A stretch of 64,000 nt of DNA from Ascarosepion bandense (taxonomy: Eukaryota; Mollusca; Cephalopoda; Sepiida; Sepiidae). The position numbers were made by a program, and so were the translations under genes. The DNA lies in the NCBI GenBank assembly GCA_037127315.1, contig JBBBDQ010000348.1:771001-835000 (forward strand). The letters are read 5' to 3'. Below the pieces are notes generated by a model. That model was given only the letters and a program-made list of their open reading frames with translations, was not told where the DNA came from and did no database searches. Positions 1 through 10,312 of the stretch are shown here, one piece after another (the stretch's first letter is position 1; each line of letters begins with the position of its first letter).

Positions 1-40
1 TACGTCCTGAAAGGACAAGGCACATAGAAAAAGTAGAATT
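1..40 (+). mobile_element. 3' tail of an RTE-type LINE
   Basis: The first 40 bases match the 3' end of the RTE-like copies at 9720-9760 and 16275-16315 (a tacgtcct block followed by a cacata block). The rest of this copy lies outside the window. Confidence 0.6.
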
Positions 41-220
41 TTCTGCAGTTACAAATAATTACATTTATTGCCGATAAGTTTTTAAAAGATCAATAAAATT
101 CTATGATAATCTGATCTGTTAGTTAAAAAGAAACTTTTTTCGTTTCTTGTTTTCATTTTTTTTTATCTTGCTTTGAAATGAGAAAGGAACAGGCCAAATT
201 TAAGATATTAAAAGCAATTC

Positions 221-766
221 TGTCAATTAAGTACCATACGTGATACACGTTTGGTAAATAATGACTGATTGGGCAGAAGATATTCCCGTAGTAGGTTTCC
301 ATTGCTTTCTGCGGTAGACTGGTTGCCATATATAGATGTATTATATTATTAAGTAGTAATTAGTGGGGGATCAGTTTACTACTTCATAACAATATAAAAC
401 TAATTCCTCACTTTATGCCCAGTAGAAGCCTTAATTATGTTTTCAACTATTATATGTAGTCTGTCAGTTAAGTGCCATACGTGATACACGCTTGGGCGGT
501 CATGTCTCGAAAGAAACATGACTGACTGGGCAGATCTTCCCTCAGTAGGTTGCCAATATATCTGTAGAAGCCTGGTTGACAACAAAAATTATAGAACTCA
601 CTCTGTCCTGCTACTTAACCCGTAGCTGGAAGGAGAAGAGATGTATTAATACTTTTCAAAAATGATAATTGCGCGCAAGTGAATGCAAGGAATTCAACTG
701 GGATTCGAACTCCGCTCTTCGATTTCTCGTTACGAGCCCATATCCACTGCACCAAAACGCACATCC
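221..766 (-). mobile_element. Composite tRNA-derived SINE, copy A
   Basis: Read on the minus strand: a tRNA-like head (A box degraded, B-box-like TTCGAATCC), a body, a tail ending in the CTGACTGA motif, then a ~120-bp linker holding an inverted repeat (363-411), then a second body and tail without a head. The head starts at about 766 and the final tail ends at about 221. Same order of parts as the copies at 54003-54607 and 55018-55645. The second body is shortened and decayed, so this looks like an old copy. Confidence 0.8.
363..411. repeat. Hairpin in composite SINE linker, copy A
   Basis: GTGGGGGATCAGTTT faces a partly decayed complementary arm (AACTAATTCCTCAC) about 20 bases later. It is the equivalent of the better preserved stems at 54220-54268 and 55371-55419. 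Confidence 0.65.
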
Positions 767-887
767 AAAGCGAGTACAAAACTGAGTTAATATCTGAGAA
801 TCGTTTTAAAACAAAGGACGTTAAGTGTGACACTGAAATCCGAAAGGCGCATTAGAATAGCAAATATTAAGTTATATTTAATTAATA

Positions 888-1356
888 CTACCAGTATAGC
901 CCGGCGCTGCTCGGGTGTAATGAAAGCTTTAAAACTAATCCATGCTCCTGGAGCTCAGACTCTTTGGATGTTGGCACGAAAGACTAAAAAGCAATAGTTG
1001 TTTCCAGTTAAAGCGAAACCGTAGACTGAAAGAAAAATGAATGGATGTAAGTCAAATTTTGATTTCCTGGTATCGATATCAAATTTTTTGCACTGTTGTA
1101 AAAACCGCAACCTTGAAACTTCTGAATATCATTTCTTATATCTTTGTCTATAAGTGTATCAAATTTGATTAAAATCGGATCACTCCTTCTATAACCCGAT
1201 TTTTTCGATTATCGATTTTCGATATTTATCGGGAGTACCTCGACACAAAACCTAGCTAAGAATACTCGAAGACGCTTATCGTACAACCGTGTAAATTTTC
1301 AAGGATATCGGTTCAGCCGTTTCGGAGTCTATAGGTAACGGATATACACACACACA

Positions 1357-1392
<36 letters not shown>

Positions 1393-1422
1393 GAAAAAGT
1401 TTCATTTATAAATAAGTTTAGA
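888..1422 (-). mobile_element. Non-autonomous Helitron, 535 bp
   Basis: On the minus strand the element begins TCTAAACTTATTTATAAAT (preceded by A) and ends with a short CCCGAG..CGGG hairpin followed by CTATACTGGTAG (followed by T). TC start, 3' hairpin, CTRR-like end and A/T flanks are Helitron hallmarks; the exact CTAG is mutated to GTAG here. No coding capacity. It contains a (CA)n tract near its 5' end. It is colinear with 31056-32025, apart from an extra ~440 bp in that copy. Confidence 0.75.
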
Positions 1423-1749
1423 TTTAGATTAAGAAACAAGAAAATTTCGTTAGAATCTAAGAAAAGAGTACCGAAATATTTTATAATGTCAAACTCCATA
1501 TATGGCGGTGAATTCTGGACAATCTCACAGATGAAGAAGTAACGACACAACAGAAGGATGCTGAGAATACCATGGACCGAACATGAGCAGCGATGAGATT
1601 TTCATTGTTTGTTTTCGAGGTTTAACGACCTATCTATCCTTATGTGATCATTTAAGGTCATAACAAGTGATTTTGAGTAAGGTTATTTTATTTTTACAAC
1701 ATTTTCCTTTTCGAGTATCAAGATTCATTGGGATTTGTTTTTAAGAGCA

Positions 1750-1920
1750 GGGTCCCCAAGTCCTACCCTTGCTATTTAACCCATAACTGGAAGGAATGAA
1801 CGGATTAATACCTTTCCCAAGAGTACCAGTACTTAAGTGAATGCAGGGTATTCAACTGGAATTCGAACTCGGCTCACCGATTTCTCTTTCCCAGCCGATA
1901 TCCACTGCACCACAACGCAC
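1750..1920 (-). mobile_element. tRNA-derived SINE, short-tail subfamily, fused to 5S sequence
   Basis: The A box TGGTGCAGTGG fits the Pol III consensus, and a B-box-like GTTCGAATTCC follows. The body then ends in a GTAGGACTTGGGGACCCTGC segment, as in 8832-9086, instead of the CTGACTGA tail. Its 5' edge abuts the 3' end of a 5S rRNA-like sequence with no spacer. Confidence 0.8.
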
Positions 1921-2035
1921 AGCAGCACCTGGTATTCCCAAGCGTCACCCATCTAAGTACTGACCAGGCTCAACGTTGCTTAACTTCGGTGATCGAGCGA
2001 GAACCGGTGTATTCAACGTGATATGACCGTAAGCC
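1921..2035 (-). pseudogene. 5S rRNA pseudogene, nearly full length
   Basis: The minus strand reads GGCTTACGGTCATATCACG at its 5' end, passes through GATCACCGAAGTTAAGCAAC and GGTCAGTACTTAGATGGGTG, and ends in GGGAATACCAGGTGCTG. These are the standard animal 5S landmarks in order, including the internal control region. A base is missing in the GGGTGACCGCTTGG block, and there are several substitutions. It lies directly upstream of a SINE head in the same orientation. It is a pseudogene or the 5' module of a composite SINE rather than a working 5S gene. Confidence 0.88.
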
Positions 2036-2399
2036 TGTGGGATTTTGAAACAAAAAGGATATTCATACTAAACTTTATACAGTGACAGGGCACACAATGA
2101 GAAAAGATGGCTTAAAAAATGTAATATTCACTGGACAGATGAACAGAGATAAACGTTGCATAACCTACTTAGTAAGCTTGGTTAAATGAATAGCAGAACG
2201 ATGTTTAGGAGAGATTAATAAAAAAAACAAAAATTATTAAGGGCAACTAAGGATAGAAAATTGTGGAGAGACATGTTCGCCAACGTACTGAGGGGACACA
2301 GTACATAGAATGAATATGTTCGAAACTTTTCATCGGACTTATTCCGCCTATGCAGTGGGGCGATTTTGAAAGAAGTAGAAGTCCTATCAGGATTCATTT

Positions 2400-2598
2400 T
2401 TGGCGGCTATAAATTTAACGCATGATATGCAGATGATTCAGTGTTGATACAACACACACAAAAGAAACTACAGGATTCCTACAGAAGAAGATGAAGGAAA
2501 GCAAGAAGAAAGGACTAACTATCAATTGTCAGAAGGCAGAAAGTATCGTTCTCAGCAAAAGGGACAGGCCGACATGCCGATTACAAATTGGGGATCTG
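2400..2598 (+). mobile_element. RTE-type LINE reverse transcriptase palm with YADD motif
   Basis: The reading frame around 2426-2598 gives YADDSVLIQ, then KKLQDSYRRR, then KKKGLTINCQKAESIVLSKR, matching the RTE-clade pattern in which YADD is followed by the conserved ESKKKGLTIN..K block. The Asp pair (codons 2432-2437) is the RT catalytic motif. The fragment stops at 2598, where LINE2 sequence begins. Confidence 0.85.
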
Positions 2599-3165
2599 TT
2601 CATTGAATACTGCAGCCATATCTGGTAGAGTGCTCCTGCTATCCACCTAGGGGTCCTTGATAAAATTCAACGGAGAATCTTTAATGTGATCGATCCCGAC
2701 CTGGCAGCTCTGATACAGTCACTTTCTCACCGGATCAATGTGGCTTCCCGGTGTCTCTTCTACAAATACTTTCACGGCTTCTGCTCCAAAGAACTTAGCT
2801 CACTGATACACCCTATATATGAATTTACTCGAGCCACAAGATTAGCAACTCTGGTCCCACTCTTTTACTGTGAAATCAATAAATTGTAAACGCAAATTCT
2901 ACTCCATCAGCTTCTTTTTTCGCACTTCCTGCCTGTGGAATTTCTTTCTGTTTACTTACTTTCTCGACAGTTACAATCTCCAAGAATTTAAATGTAAAGT
3001 CAATAGTCATGTCCTATCTCACTAACTTGACTCCTTTCTCCGTCCACTCCACTCTCATCAGTATTCTCATCCTTCTCTTATGCACTTCCTGGACACCCCC
3101 TATAACCTGTCACTCTTTCTCATAACTTTCCGCCTATGTAAGCCTTGGGGGATATGATTATAAAA
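2599..3165 (+). mobile_element. LINE2 3' region (RT C-terminal part and 3' UTR)
   Basis: This is a second non-LTR family. The translation includes EYCSHIW, DKIQRRI.NVID, DLAALIQSLSHR, LFYKYFHGFCS.EL, FTRATRLAT and later RLWNSLP-like and YNLQEFKCKV-like blocks, typical of the C-terminal end of Jockey/CR1-type RT proteins. The 3' UTR ends with a conserved gatatgattataaaaa end. Stops and frameshifts break this copy. Confidence 0.75.
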
Positions 3166-3176
3166 AAAGTACAATT

Positions 3177-3425
3177 TAGATCTTTGATGATATTGTCCAG
3201 CATTCACTGCTATATTGAAGAACTGACATCTCATAGCAATCCAGTACTCTCTTCTTTGTTTCTAGCGAAATTGTCCTGTCTCTTAATACTCTACTCAACT
3301 TCTGGAACGCATCCTTCGCCATGCCAGTTCGCCTTCAGATCTCTGTGACGCACTTTCCGTCTTCTGTTAGAACACTTCCCAGGTATTTAAACTTTTGTAC
3401 ATGCTTGATTTTAGTATTCCCCACC
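3177..3425 (-). mobile_element. RTE-type LINE fragment
   Basis: The minus strand corresponds to 48120-48330: the KFKYLGS-type region, MAKDAFQKLSK-like and ETKKRVLDCY blocks. 5' and 3' parts are missing. Confidence 0.7.
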
Positions 3426-3429
3426 TTTA

Positions 3430-3885
3430 TTTGGCACTGAATTCAAAACGGTGGAAAAGACAATGGAATCCACTCAATCAATTTTCGAATACGTTATATC
3501 GATTAGCAGAAATTAAAGGTAAACAACTCTGGGGAAACTAAGATAGTCTATACCGTGAAGGCCCATAGTAATATAAAAATTATCCTGTTTATGTATTTTA
3601 ATAGCGCTAAGAATTTTTCCACATGCCTAATTGATATAAAGAGGACTAAGCTACATTGACGTAGTTATGAACAAACTATCACTTGATATGAACAGATAAA
3701 ATAGTCTCGGGTGACACAGAGATATGAACAGTCTTAGCTCAATTGATAAATAGTTATGAATGTGTAGCGATAGAGATGATGACACAGATAGATCGATACA
3801 TCGATACGAACAGATTGAAACTGACAAGCTGATAGATAAAATTGTCCCGGTCAGTAGATAAGTGATTGAGATGTTAGTTCGATTA
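3430..3885. other. Unassigned AT-rich stretch
   Basis: No convincing ORF, RNA gene or recognisable repeat. It has short imperfect 'gat(a)' clusters at 3690-3870. Confidence 0.4.
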
Positions 3886-3889
3886 TGCA

Positions 3890-4310
3890 GTCAGTTTAAT
3901 TCCATACGTGATACACGCTTTGGCGATCATCTCTCAAAAGAGACATGCCTGATTAAGCAGAAGATTTTCCCGTAGTATATAGCCATTACTTTTACGGTAG
4001 ACTGGTTGCCAACCAAGGCTATAGAATCCAATTTGTCCTGCTATTTCTCCCATAGCTGGAGGGAGAAGAGACGGATTATATTATATTATAATATTAATAA
4101 GTAGTAGTTAGTGGGGGATCAGTTTATAACTTCATGGCAATAGAAAGACGATACCCTATTTTATGCCCATTAGAAGTTTTACTTATGCTTCGAAATACTA
4201 TATTAAGTCAGTTAAGTGCCATACGTGATACACACTTGGGCGATCATCTTTCAATAGATACATGTATGATTGAGCAGAAGATTTCTCCGTAGTAGATAGC
4301 CATTAGTTTT
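3890..4310 (-). mobile_element. Composite SINE, copy B, head missing
   Basis: Minus-strand order: body and tail (4310-4205), the same linker as copy A (4204-4085, with the hairpin relic at 4111-4160), then a second body and tail (4080-3890). The tRNA head is absent because the element ends at the tandem array at 4321. Only one arm of the linker hairpin is well preserved. Confidence 0.75.
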
Positions 4311-4320
4311 TAGTCCCAAT

Positions 4321-4556
4321 ACCGAAAAAATTCACCTTATTTATTGAATGACTCTCGTACAAGTCCTTATAGCGAAAAATTCACCTTATTTATTGAATGA
4401 CCCTCGTAGAAGTCCTTATACCGAAAAATTCACATTATTTATTGAATGACCCTCGTAGAAGTCCTTATACCGAAAAATTCACATTATTTATCGAATGACG
4501 CTGGTGTAGATCCTTATACCGAAAAATTCACCTTTTTTATTGAATGACCCACATAT
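4321..4556. repeat. 49-bp tandem repeat, about 4.8 copies
   Basis: Each unit runs CGAAAAATTCACCTTATTTA, then TTGAATGACC, then CTCGTAGAAG, then TCCTTATAC, about 49 bases. The inner copies are nearly identical; the first and last are more diverged. It directly abuts composite SINE copy B. Confidence 0.9.
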
Positions 4557-5497
4557 AAGCTACCTTTTCAGTCCACTATGGATCACTAGTTTTCTCATAG
4601 GGAGTAATAGAGCTTGCTTTTGGCGATATCTCCAGGACCTGTTGACAAGAGGTTTGAATTAAGAATTACCATTTTCCAAGTCTTTTTCCATCCTAAAGAC
4701 AAAAAAGCACAATCTACCTTGTTTTTTAATCTCTAACTGTGGGAATAGACAAAAAAAAAAGTTATGAGTGTGAAGGAAATTTAGTGGTCTCGGCTGAAAT
4801 TCATACTATTCCATTGTTTGCATTTTGATAATCACTACGCCTATTGATTAAATCTGTAATGGTTAAGTATTAAACATAAAGCGTAAAACATTTATAACTT
4901 ATTCTAGATTTCGAACTTCGTCCAATGATTTTCATTTATTATTCAATCATATCTTATTATTTCCATTTAAGAAATGTTCTGGTGCTCTTCAAATTTATCA
5001 AACTGCCGTCCATGAGGCACACCCGCTTTTTTTATGCATAATTTGTGCTTCATTGAAATATATTGTCGGCTCCGTTTCCCGTCACTTGATATGATTAAAA
5101 AAATCTAGTTCTGTAATTATTTATACCAAGGTCACTCAGAAAATAATGAATTATTTATTTCGACAGAAGCGACAACAAATGGTTGGATATAGTCATTTTT
5201 TAGCTAAAAAAAAACCTTTTTTTAAATCTAGGTACTACAGTTAGTTATTCATTTTGGTAGCGATTAATATTTTGCGAAATGGCAGCTATAAAAGAGTTCC
5301 CAGAGTATTACTTGTCACAAATCAATGCCGAAAGGTATAACGCACTGCGCTCATATCCACTATTTGGTCTTTGTAAAAAGGAGTCGATCAATATCAATGC
5401 GCTTAATTTTACCATATGTCAACAGTCAATAAGATATCTGTTTCGTCTACACTTTCAAATCAGACAACAAATTGTTATTAGCTCCTTGATAAACCTT
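4557..5497. other. Unassigned AT-rich stretch
   Basis: No recognisable gene. The open frame at 5279-5512 has no family resemblance I can name and overlaps the SINE at its end, so it is not called. Confidence 0.4.
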
Positions 5498-5803
5498 CAG
5501 TCAGTCAGTTAAGTGCCATACGTGATACACGCTTGGGCAATCATGTCTCGAAAGAGACATGACTGACTGGGCAGAAGATTATCCCGCAGTAGGTTGCCAT
5601 TGCTTTCTGTGGTAGACTGGTTGCCGACCAAGGCTATAGAACCCAATCTGTCCTGTTATTAAATCCATAACTGGAAGGAATAGACAGAGTAATACCTTTC
5701 CCAAGAGTATTTGCGCGTAAGTGAATGCAATGAATTCAACTGGAATTCGAACTCGGCTCTCCGATATCTCGTTCCGAGTCGATATCCACTGCGCCACAAC
5801 CTT
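5498..5803 (-). mobile_element. tRNA-derived SINE, full-length monomer
   Basis: A complete ~305-bp monomer on the minus strand: head with TGGCGCAGTGG A box and GAGTTCGAATTCC B box, body (ttatggattt..ggacagattgggttc), a hairpin TCATGTCTCTTTCGAGACATGA near the 3' end (complementary arms around CTTTCG), and an AACTGACTGACTGA tail. It serves as the reference for the other copies. Confidence 0.9.
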
Positions 5804-5944
5804 ACAATTGTTAAAGAAATGTCGGTTTTATATTCGTATCAACCTTCATTTGTTTCTTCCATGCCATCTCCTTTCAGAACGTCGGCATTCATGGCTCTTC
5901 AAAAACTCAAACTGGGAATTACTATGATTATTTTAAAATTTATT

Positions 5945-6395
5945 TCACCACAAGCAAAGCGGGACCGCCACTAGTATGCAGGGGGCTACAGTGAAAGAAA
6001 AATGATTGGCTACAGGAGGTACTGAAAAAAGGATAAAAGATGAATGGGATTCAAAAAGATATCACGCATGACACTTGATTCACCGACTGACTGATTCAAT
6101 GCTCAGACGTATGGTTGATTTAAAAATCTGCAAAATCGATTCTGACGATATAAATAACCTTCTGGCCCTGGACACTCCTAGCAGTAGATGCAGTTATAGA
6201 TTCGATGTAGTCGTTCCACTTGAGACTGGTTGAAAAAGTGAAGCCAAGGCGGCGTAGGGTTTTACTCTTAAGGACAGGAAAGTTTCTTTATGGTGGTTAA
6301 AAGAGAATTGTATGGTTTTTGGAAAATTGCCTTCCCTATGGTTTTAAATTTAGTGTACTTCTCTCCCGAGAATGGTTGTAACTCAGGGCTGGATG
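5945..6395 (-). mobile_element. LINE2-like fragment including an RT segment
   Basis: 5945-5990 is the antisense of the LINE2 3' end (accac..gcaagc..gcagggggcta). At 6150-6270 the minus strand encodes KTLRRLGFTFSTSLKWNDYIESI and ASTARS, the pattern after the RT palm in CR1/Jockey-type elements (LGV.FS.SL.W..HI..I). Internal sequence is deleted. Whether both pieces belong to one insertion is inferred from order and strand. Confidence 0.65.
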
Positions 6396-6435
6396 TGCGG
6401 GTGGTGCAATGAAAAATGACTCGGAATTGTTAATC

Positions 6436-6545
6436 GTAAGCCAAGTTCTAATTTCACTTGTTCTCTTTATATCCACTTACGCACAAATATCCCTGGGTAC
6501 GCATCTAGCTGTTCTCCACCAGCTACGGATTAATTAGTAAAACGT
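6436..6545 (+). mobile_element. Decayed SINE fragment
   Basis: Weak match to the SINE segment after the B box: aagttctaatt, then cacttacgcacaaatatccctggg. No head or tail. Confidence 0.4.
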
Positions 6546-6642
6546 GTATCACAAAACAGTTATTATCTTCCAAAGATATTCTTACAATCTAAAAATATTT
6601 TCTAACTTTAAATAACCAATAAAAATTGATAAACCGGAGAAA

Positions 6643-6646
<4 letters not shown>

Positions 6647-6673
<27 letters not shown>

Positions 6674-6674
6674 T
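6647..6674. repeat. (AATC)n microsatellite
   Basis: Seven uninterrupted AATC units. Confidence 0.95.
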
Positions 6675-6679
6675 TCTGA

Positions 6680-7438
6680 TTTTACCTATAAATTTCATTT
6701 TTGATTCCATTTTTCTTAAAGCTTACTTGTTATTCACATGCCATATTATTCTCAGTATCCTTCTGTAGAACAATATCTCATTTACCTGAAGTCTCTAGTA
6801 TTCACTGTCATTTACGAGAATTAAAATTACGTAGCAGTTTAAGATCCATTTTTTGCTTCAAATTAAATTTTCTTTGTTTTCAAGTAATTTTCATGTTTTT
6901 AATACTCCCTTTAAGTTTTGGAAGATACACTTTGTTATTGCAGTGAATCTTCGGATTTCGGTGCCACAAAAGTAAACAAATGGATAATTATTTATGCGTG
7001 TATGTTTTCTTTTATATGTATCTGTATGTTTTTACAAATGTGTATTAATAAAAAACGTGTGTAAATTTCATCCGGATCTAAATCCCACGAAATAATCGTA
7101 TTAAGCAAGCGTGGTCTCCCCTTTGATATATCATACCAGATTAAATAGGTATATTTCTACTGTGCGTTTGAACCTTCCTATAGAATACAGTTCGCCACAG
7201 TGCTTATTTCAATTCAGTTCTGCATTGGATCTTTTTGCAATGACGTTCATCCAGTACAAGGCCCAAGAGCTACGCGAGGTAGAGTTATAGAGTAAGAAGT
7301 ACAATTCATGGAAATGTGTGGAAAGATAACGAATGGGAGAATAAAAATAACCACAATTCTTTATTTTCTGTTATTGAGCACTTAAATCAATAAATATAGC
7401 AAACCACAAACTATATGTTTATTACACCCCGCCCACAA
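6680..7438. other. Unassigned AT-rich stretch
   Basis: No recognisable feature. The open frame at 6701-6946 has no family signature. Confidence 0.4.
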
Positions 7439-7439
7439 A

Positions 7440-7445
7440 CACACG

Positions 7446-7491
<46 letters not shown>
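7440..7491. repeat. (CA)n(TA)n microsatellite
   Basis: A CA run passes directly into a TA run that abuts the 3' end of the antisense SINE at 7489-7640. Confidence 0.95.
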
Positions 7492-7640
7492 GTCATCCGC
7501 GGACAGTCCTATTTCGTTGTATCACAGCTCATCAGTACGGTTAAACAACCAATGATTTTTAGTTAGGATTCAAACCCGACGTCAGTCAGCGATTCTCCCT
7601 CTGAGCTATGGGCACTCGGTATAGGAAGGCGGACTTTAGC
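7489..7640 (-). mobile_element. Second tRNA-derived SINE family (SINE-T2), copy 1
   Basis: The minus strand has A box TAGCTCAGAGG (perfect fit to TRGYNNARNNG) and B box GGGTTTGAATCCTAAC. A body then includes CTGATGAGCTGTGATAC and ends GCGGATGAC followed by (TA)n. Sequence differs from the main SINE. Other copies: 15470, 42335, 49045 and 49300. Confidence 0.75.
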
Positions 7641-8190
7641 GTGTTATAAACAATGTAAACACACGCCAGTAAACGAGAGTGTTCAAATTCGCTATTGAAT
7701 GAACTATATATGTAACCATTAAAATACCGTCTCATATGATGAAGAATTTTCTATTTAATGAGTTGGGATTGTTTATTTGTAAATGAATAGCTTAGGCTCT
7801 TTTAAGTTTTTCTTTATAGTGACTCCAACATAGTATTTTGGTATTTTTCTATTATGACAAGTTAACCTACGAGAGAGTATGATGCATGTGTGACCAATGT
7901 AACTAATGTAAAAATTTCCTTTTTTTTATTTTTGACGTTGGAGATTCAGTATATGTGCATCCACAATTTTGATTTGTATGTGCAACAACTTATTCGAAAT
8001 TTGAAAAAAAAATGTACTGCATATACAATAAACTGATACAACTGTTACCGCGCAAATAGCAGTAGTACTCCGAAAGTCTTAATTATGGAGTGGCCCGGAA
8101 CCTGGTTCCGAAGAAGGCGTTCCACAGGTAATGTTAGTACATTTTTTTACTTTTCCATTATACTGATATTTGGGCAGCAATCTCTCTTTT
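7641..8190. other. Unassigned AT-rich stretch
   Basis: No gene supported. A short open frame from 8085 runs into the miniature element at 8194 and is not conserved as far as I can see. Confidence 0.4.
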
Positions 8191-8193
8191 TCG

Positions 8194-8313
8194 CAGGTTT
8201 TATTAAAATGACCGACAAGGTATTATGGACAAAGAGAAAATTAAAAGATCACGTGATAAATGATATAAAATATTGACCATAATATCCTGCCTGTCATTTT
8301 TAATGAAACCTAC
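8194..8313. mobile_element. Miniature inverted-repeat element, 120 bp
   Basis: The left end reads GGTTTTATTAAAATGACCGA then CAAGGTATTATGG. The right end is its complement (CCATAATATCCTGCCTGTCA, then ttttaatgaaacc). The ends match the TIRs of the 510-bp element at 28259-28768, so this looks like an internally deleted derivative of it. Confidence 0.75.
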
Positions 8314-8317
8314 ATAT

Positions 8318-8350
8318 CTCTTTTTCTCTCTCTCTCTCCCTCTCTCTCTT

Positions 8351-8391
<41 letters not shown>

Positions 8392-8420
8392 GGAGAGAGA
8401 GAGTGAGAGAGAGTGAGGGA
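8318..8420. repeat. (TC)n(TA)n(GA)n self-complementary microsatellite
   Basis: TC runs, a TA core and GA runs make one long imperfect inverted repeat that can fold back. Confidence 0.95.
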
Positions 8421-8831
8421 GTGTGACACTGGCATGTAACCAGTGGTTTCCTTGATTTTTTCAATGGTGCCTTATGACAAATTTTCAAACGAAAATTATC
8501 TAACAAACTATCTCTATGTTATTTTTTTTCAGACAATTAATTCTTTGTTTCAGAAAATGGCCTGTATATGGCCATAAAATGTAAAATCGATGACAAAAAA
8601 TGTTGGTATAAATTTGAACTAATAATTTGTTCCCTTCTACAAATATAAGAGCAATTTCGTAAAAATGGCCGAAGGAACAGTTCAATATCTGCAGCTTTGC
8701 CGACGGCAGGAGAATCAAATTCCAAATCTAAATTGCTTGTTCATTCACATTTTACAACAAAATATATTTAATTTAAATACAAAAATCATATAAACGAGTT
8801 CAAAGGCAGGTTTATGTTCTTTTGCTGTTAT

Positions 8832-9086
8832 CCATGTATGTAAACCGCATTCACCCTCGTCGGGTTGAGCCGGCTTCCTCCCCGACGGAGAAAGTCTAAT
8901 TGGGATATGTTTAAGGGCAGGGTCTTAAGTCCTACCCTGTTATTTAACCCATAACTGGAGGGAAGGATTAATACCTTTCTCAAGCGTACTAGCGCGTAAG
9001 TGAATGCAGGGAATTCAACTGGAATTCGAACCCGGCTCACCGATTTCTCTTTCCGAGCCGATATCCACTGCACCACAGCGCACATC
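8832..9086 (-). mobile_element. tRNA-derived SINE, short-tail subfamily
   Basis: A well-preserved head (TGGTGCAGTGG A box, GGTTCGAATTCC-like B box) and the first half of the body are shared with the monomer. The 3' half is replaced by GTAGGACTTAAGACCCTGCC, then an aattagactttctccgtcgg segment and a GC-rich end. The same alternative half occurs in part at 1727-1800. Confidence 0.85.
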
Positions 9087-9299
9087 CGTCAATAATCCGT
9101 GGGTTCTTGCCAGACAGAAATAAATCAGCACTCTTGATGCATATGCCAATTTCAATGTCATTTAAAGTGTGTACTTTTGTGTATGGACGTGTATATTTCA
9201 ATTCAATCCCGACATAAAATCTATTGAAACAGATTTACAAATAATTCTATTCATAATCGAATAGTTTTTTTAAAGTTCGGTAAAATCATATATCAAAAG

Positions 9300-9765
9300 G
9301 GTTTATTTGGTTTTTTGGTTCTTCAATATGGCAGTGAAAGTTGGATAATATCTTCGAAAATGAAGGAAAACCTTGAAGCAGCTGAAATGTTGTTCTACAG
9401 ACGGATGCTACGGATATCATGGACCGAGCATGTGAGCAAATACGAGGTTTTGGAAATGATGGAGACGAAAAGGAAATTAATACTGAGCATCAGGAATAGA
9501 CAACTGAAGTTCCTGGGACTTGCAATAAGGAAAGAAGGCTTGGAGAACTTGATACTGACAGGCCAGATAAATGGAAAATGAGACAGGGGAAAGCAGCGGA
9601 TAACATATTTGAAGGACTTGATCAGGTGGATGACAGAACGAGGGTTACATCGTGAAACAGGAGAAAGCGTGTTAAGAGCCACCAGGGACAGGGAGATGTA
9701 AAAAGCTATGATCGCTTACGTCCTAAAAAGGACATTGCACATAAAAGAAGAAGATCGTCTTTTTT
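9300..9765 (+). mobile_element. RTE-type LINE, RT C-terminus and 3' end
   Basis: Translation from 9315: LQYGSESWIISSKMKENLEA, RRMLRISWTEHVS, then RKLILSIRNRQLKFLG and ENLILTGQINGK. A frameshift/stop near 9580 is followed by ITYLKDLIRWMTERG and TRDREM. The 3' end is the tacgtcct..ggacattgcacata motif. Strongly truncated at the 5' end. Confidence 0.85.
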
Positions 9766-9904
9766 ATTTGTCTATATTTCTGAGATGAGATAATATTTAC
9801 ATTAATCACATTATTCGGACAATTGTACGACGTTTCGGCCGTTGTACGCTCCAGCCTTCTTCAGGTGCTAGACATTTCGAGCCGAACCCTTTACGCAATG
9901 AGAA

Positions 9905-10312
9905 GGAGGATGCAGGTTACTGAAATAGGAGATGACTATTGACTTGACATTTAAATTCTTGGAGATTGTAGCTGTCGGGGAAGCAAGTAAATGGAAAGGA
10001 ATTCCACAGGTGGGAAATGCGAGAAAAGTAGCTGTTGGAGTAGAAAAACAGCTATTTTCCCGACGGCTACCATCTTTAAGAATTTAAATGCAAAGTCAAT
10101 AGTCATTTCCTATCTAACTAACCTGCATCCTCTCTCTCTCATGCTCCTTTTTCCATCCACTCCACTCTCATCAATATTCTCATCCTTCTCTTACCCACTT
10201 CCTGACAACCCCTATAACCTGTCACTACTTCTCATAATTTTCCTCCTATGTAAACCCTGCAAAATAGTGGCAGTAAAATGCCTTACTTGGAGTGATAAGG
10301 TTATAAAAAAAA
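9905..10312 (+). mobile_element. LINE2 3' end with inverted 5' segment
   Basis: 9905-10050 is LINE2 in antisense; 10052-10312 is LINE2 in sense, running to the conserved 3' end. The two parts overlap in element coordinates, so about 55 bases (9927-9982 versus 10052-10112) are inverted repeats around a ~70-bp loop. This resembles the 5' inversion made by twin priming during LINE insertion. Confidence 0.75.

Larger units (their letters stand above)
826..2315 (+). mobile_element. RTE-type LINE remnant, interrupted by a Helitron, a SINE and 5S sequence
   Basis: Three pieces in element order: 826-887 (start of the region following the RT palm, gacactgaaatcc), 1423-1605 (the region encoding the GSE/YWTIS..MK segment and RRMLRI.WTEH, with stops), and 2080-2315 (3' end, ending with the ggacaca..acatag tail). 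A Helitron occupies 888-1422; a SINE plus 5S pseudogene and unrelated DNA occupy 1606-2080. Other copies at 9300-9765 and 15705-16318 give the intact order. It is non-functional. Confidence 0.75.

Noticed and set aside
1921..2035. Functional 5S rRNA gene
   Set aside because: It has a base deletion in a conserved block, several substitutions and direct fusion to a SINE. No T-run terminator is seen at the 3' end.
8085..8276. 63-aa frame starting MEWPGTWF
   Set aside because: It runs into the miniature inverted-repeat element and has no support beyond being open.
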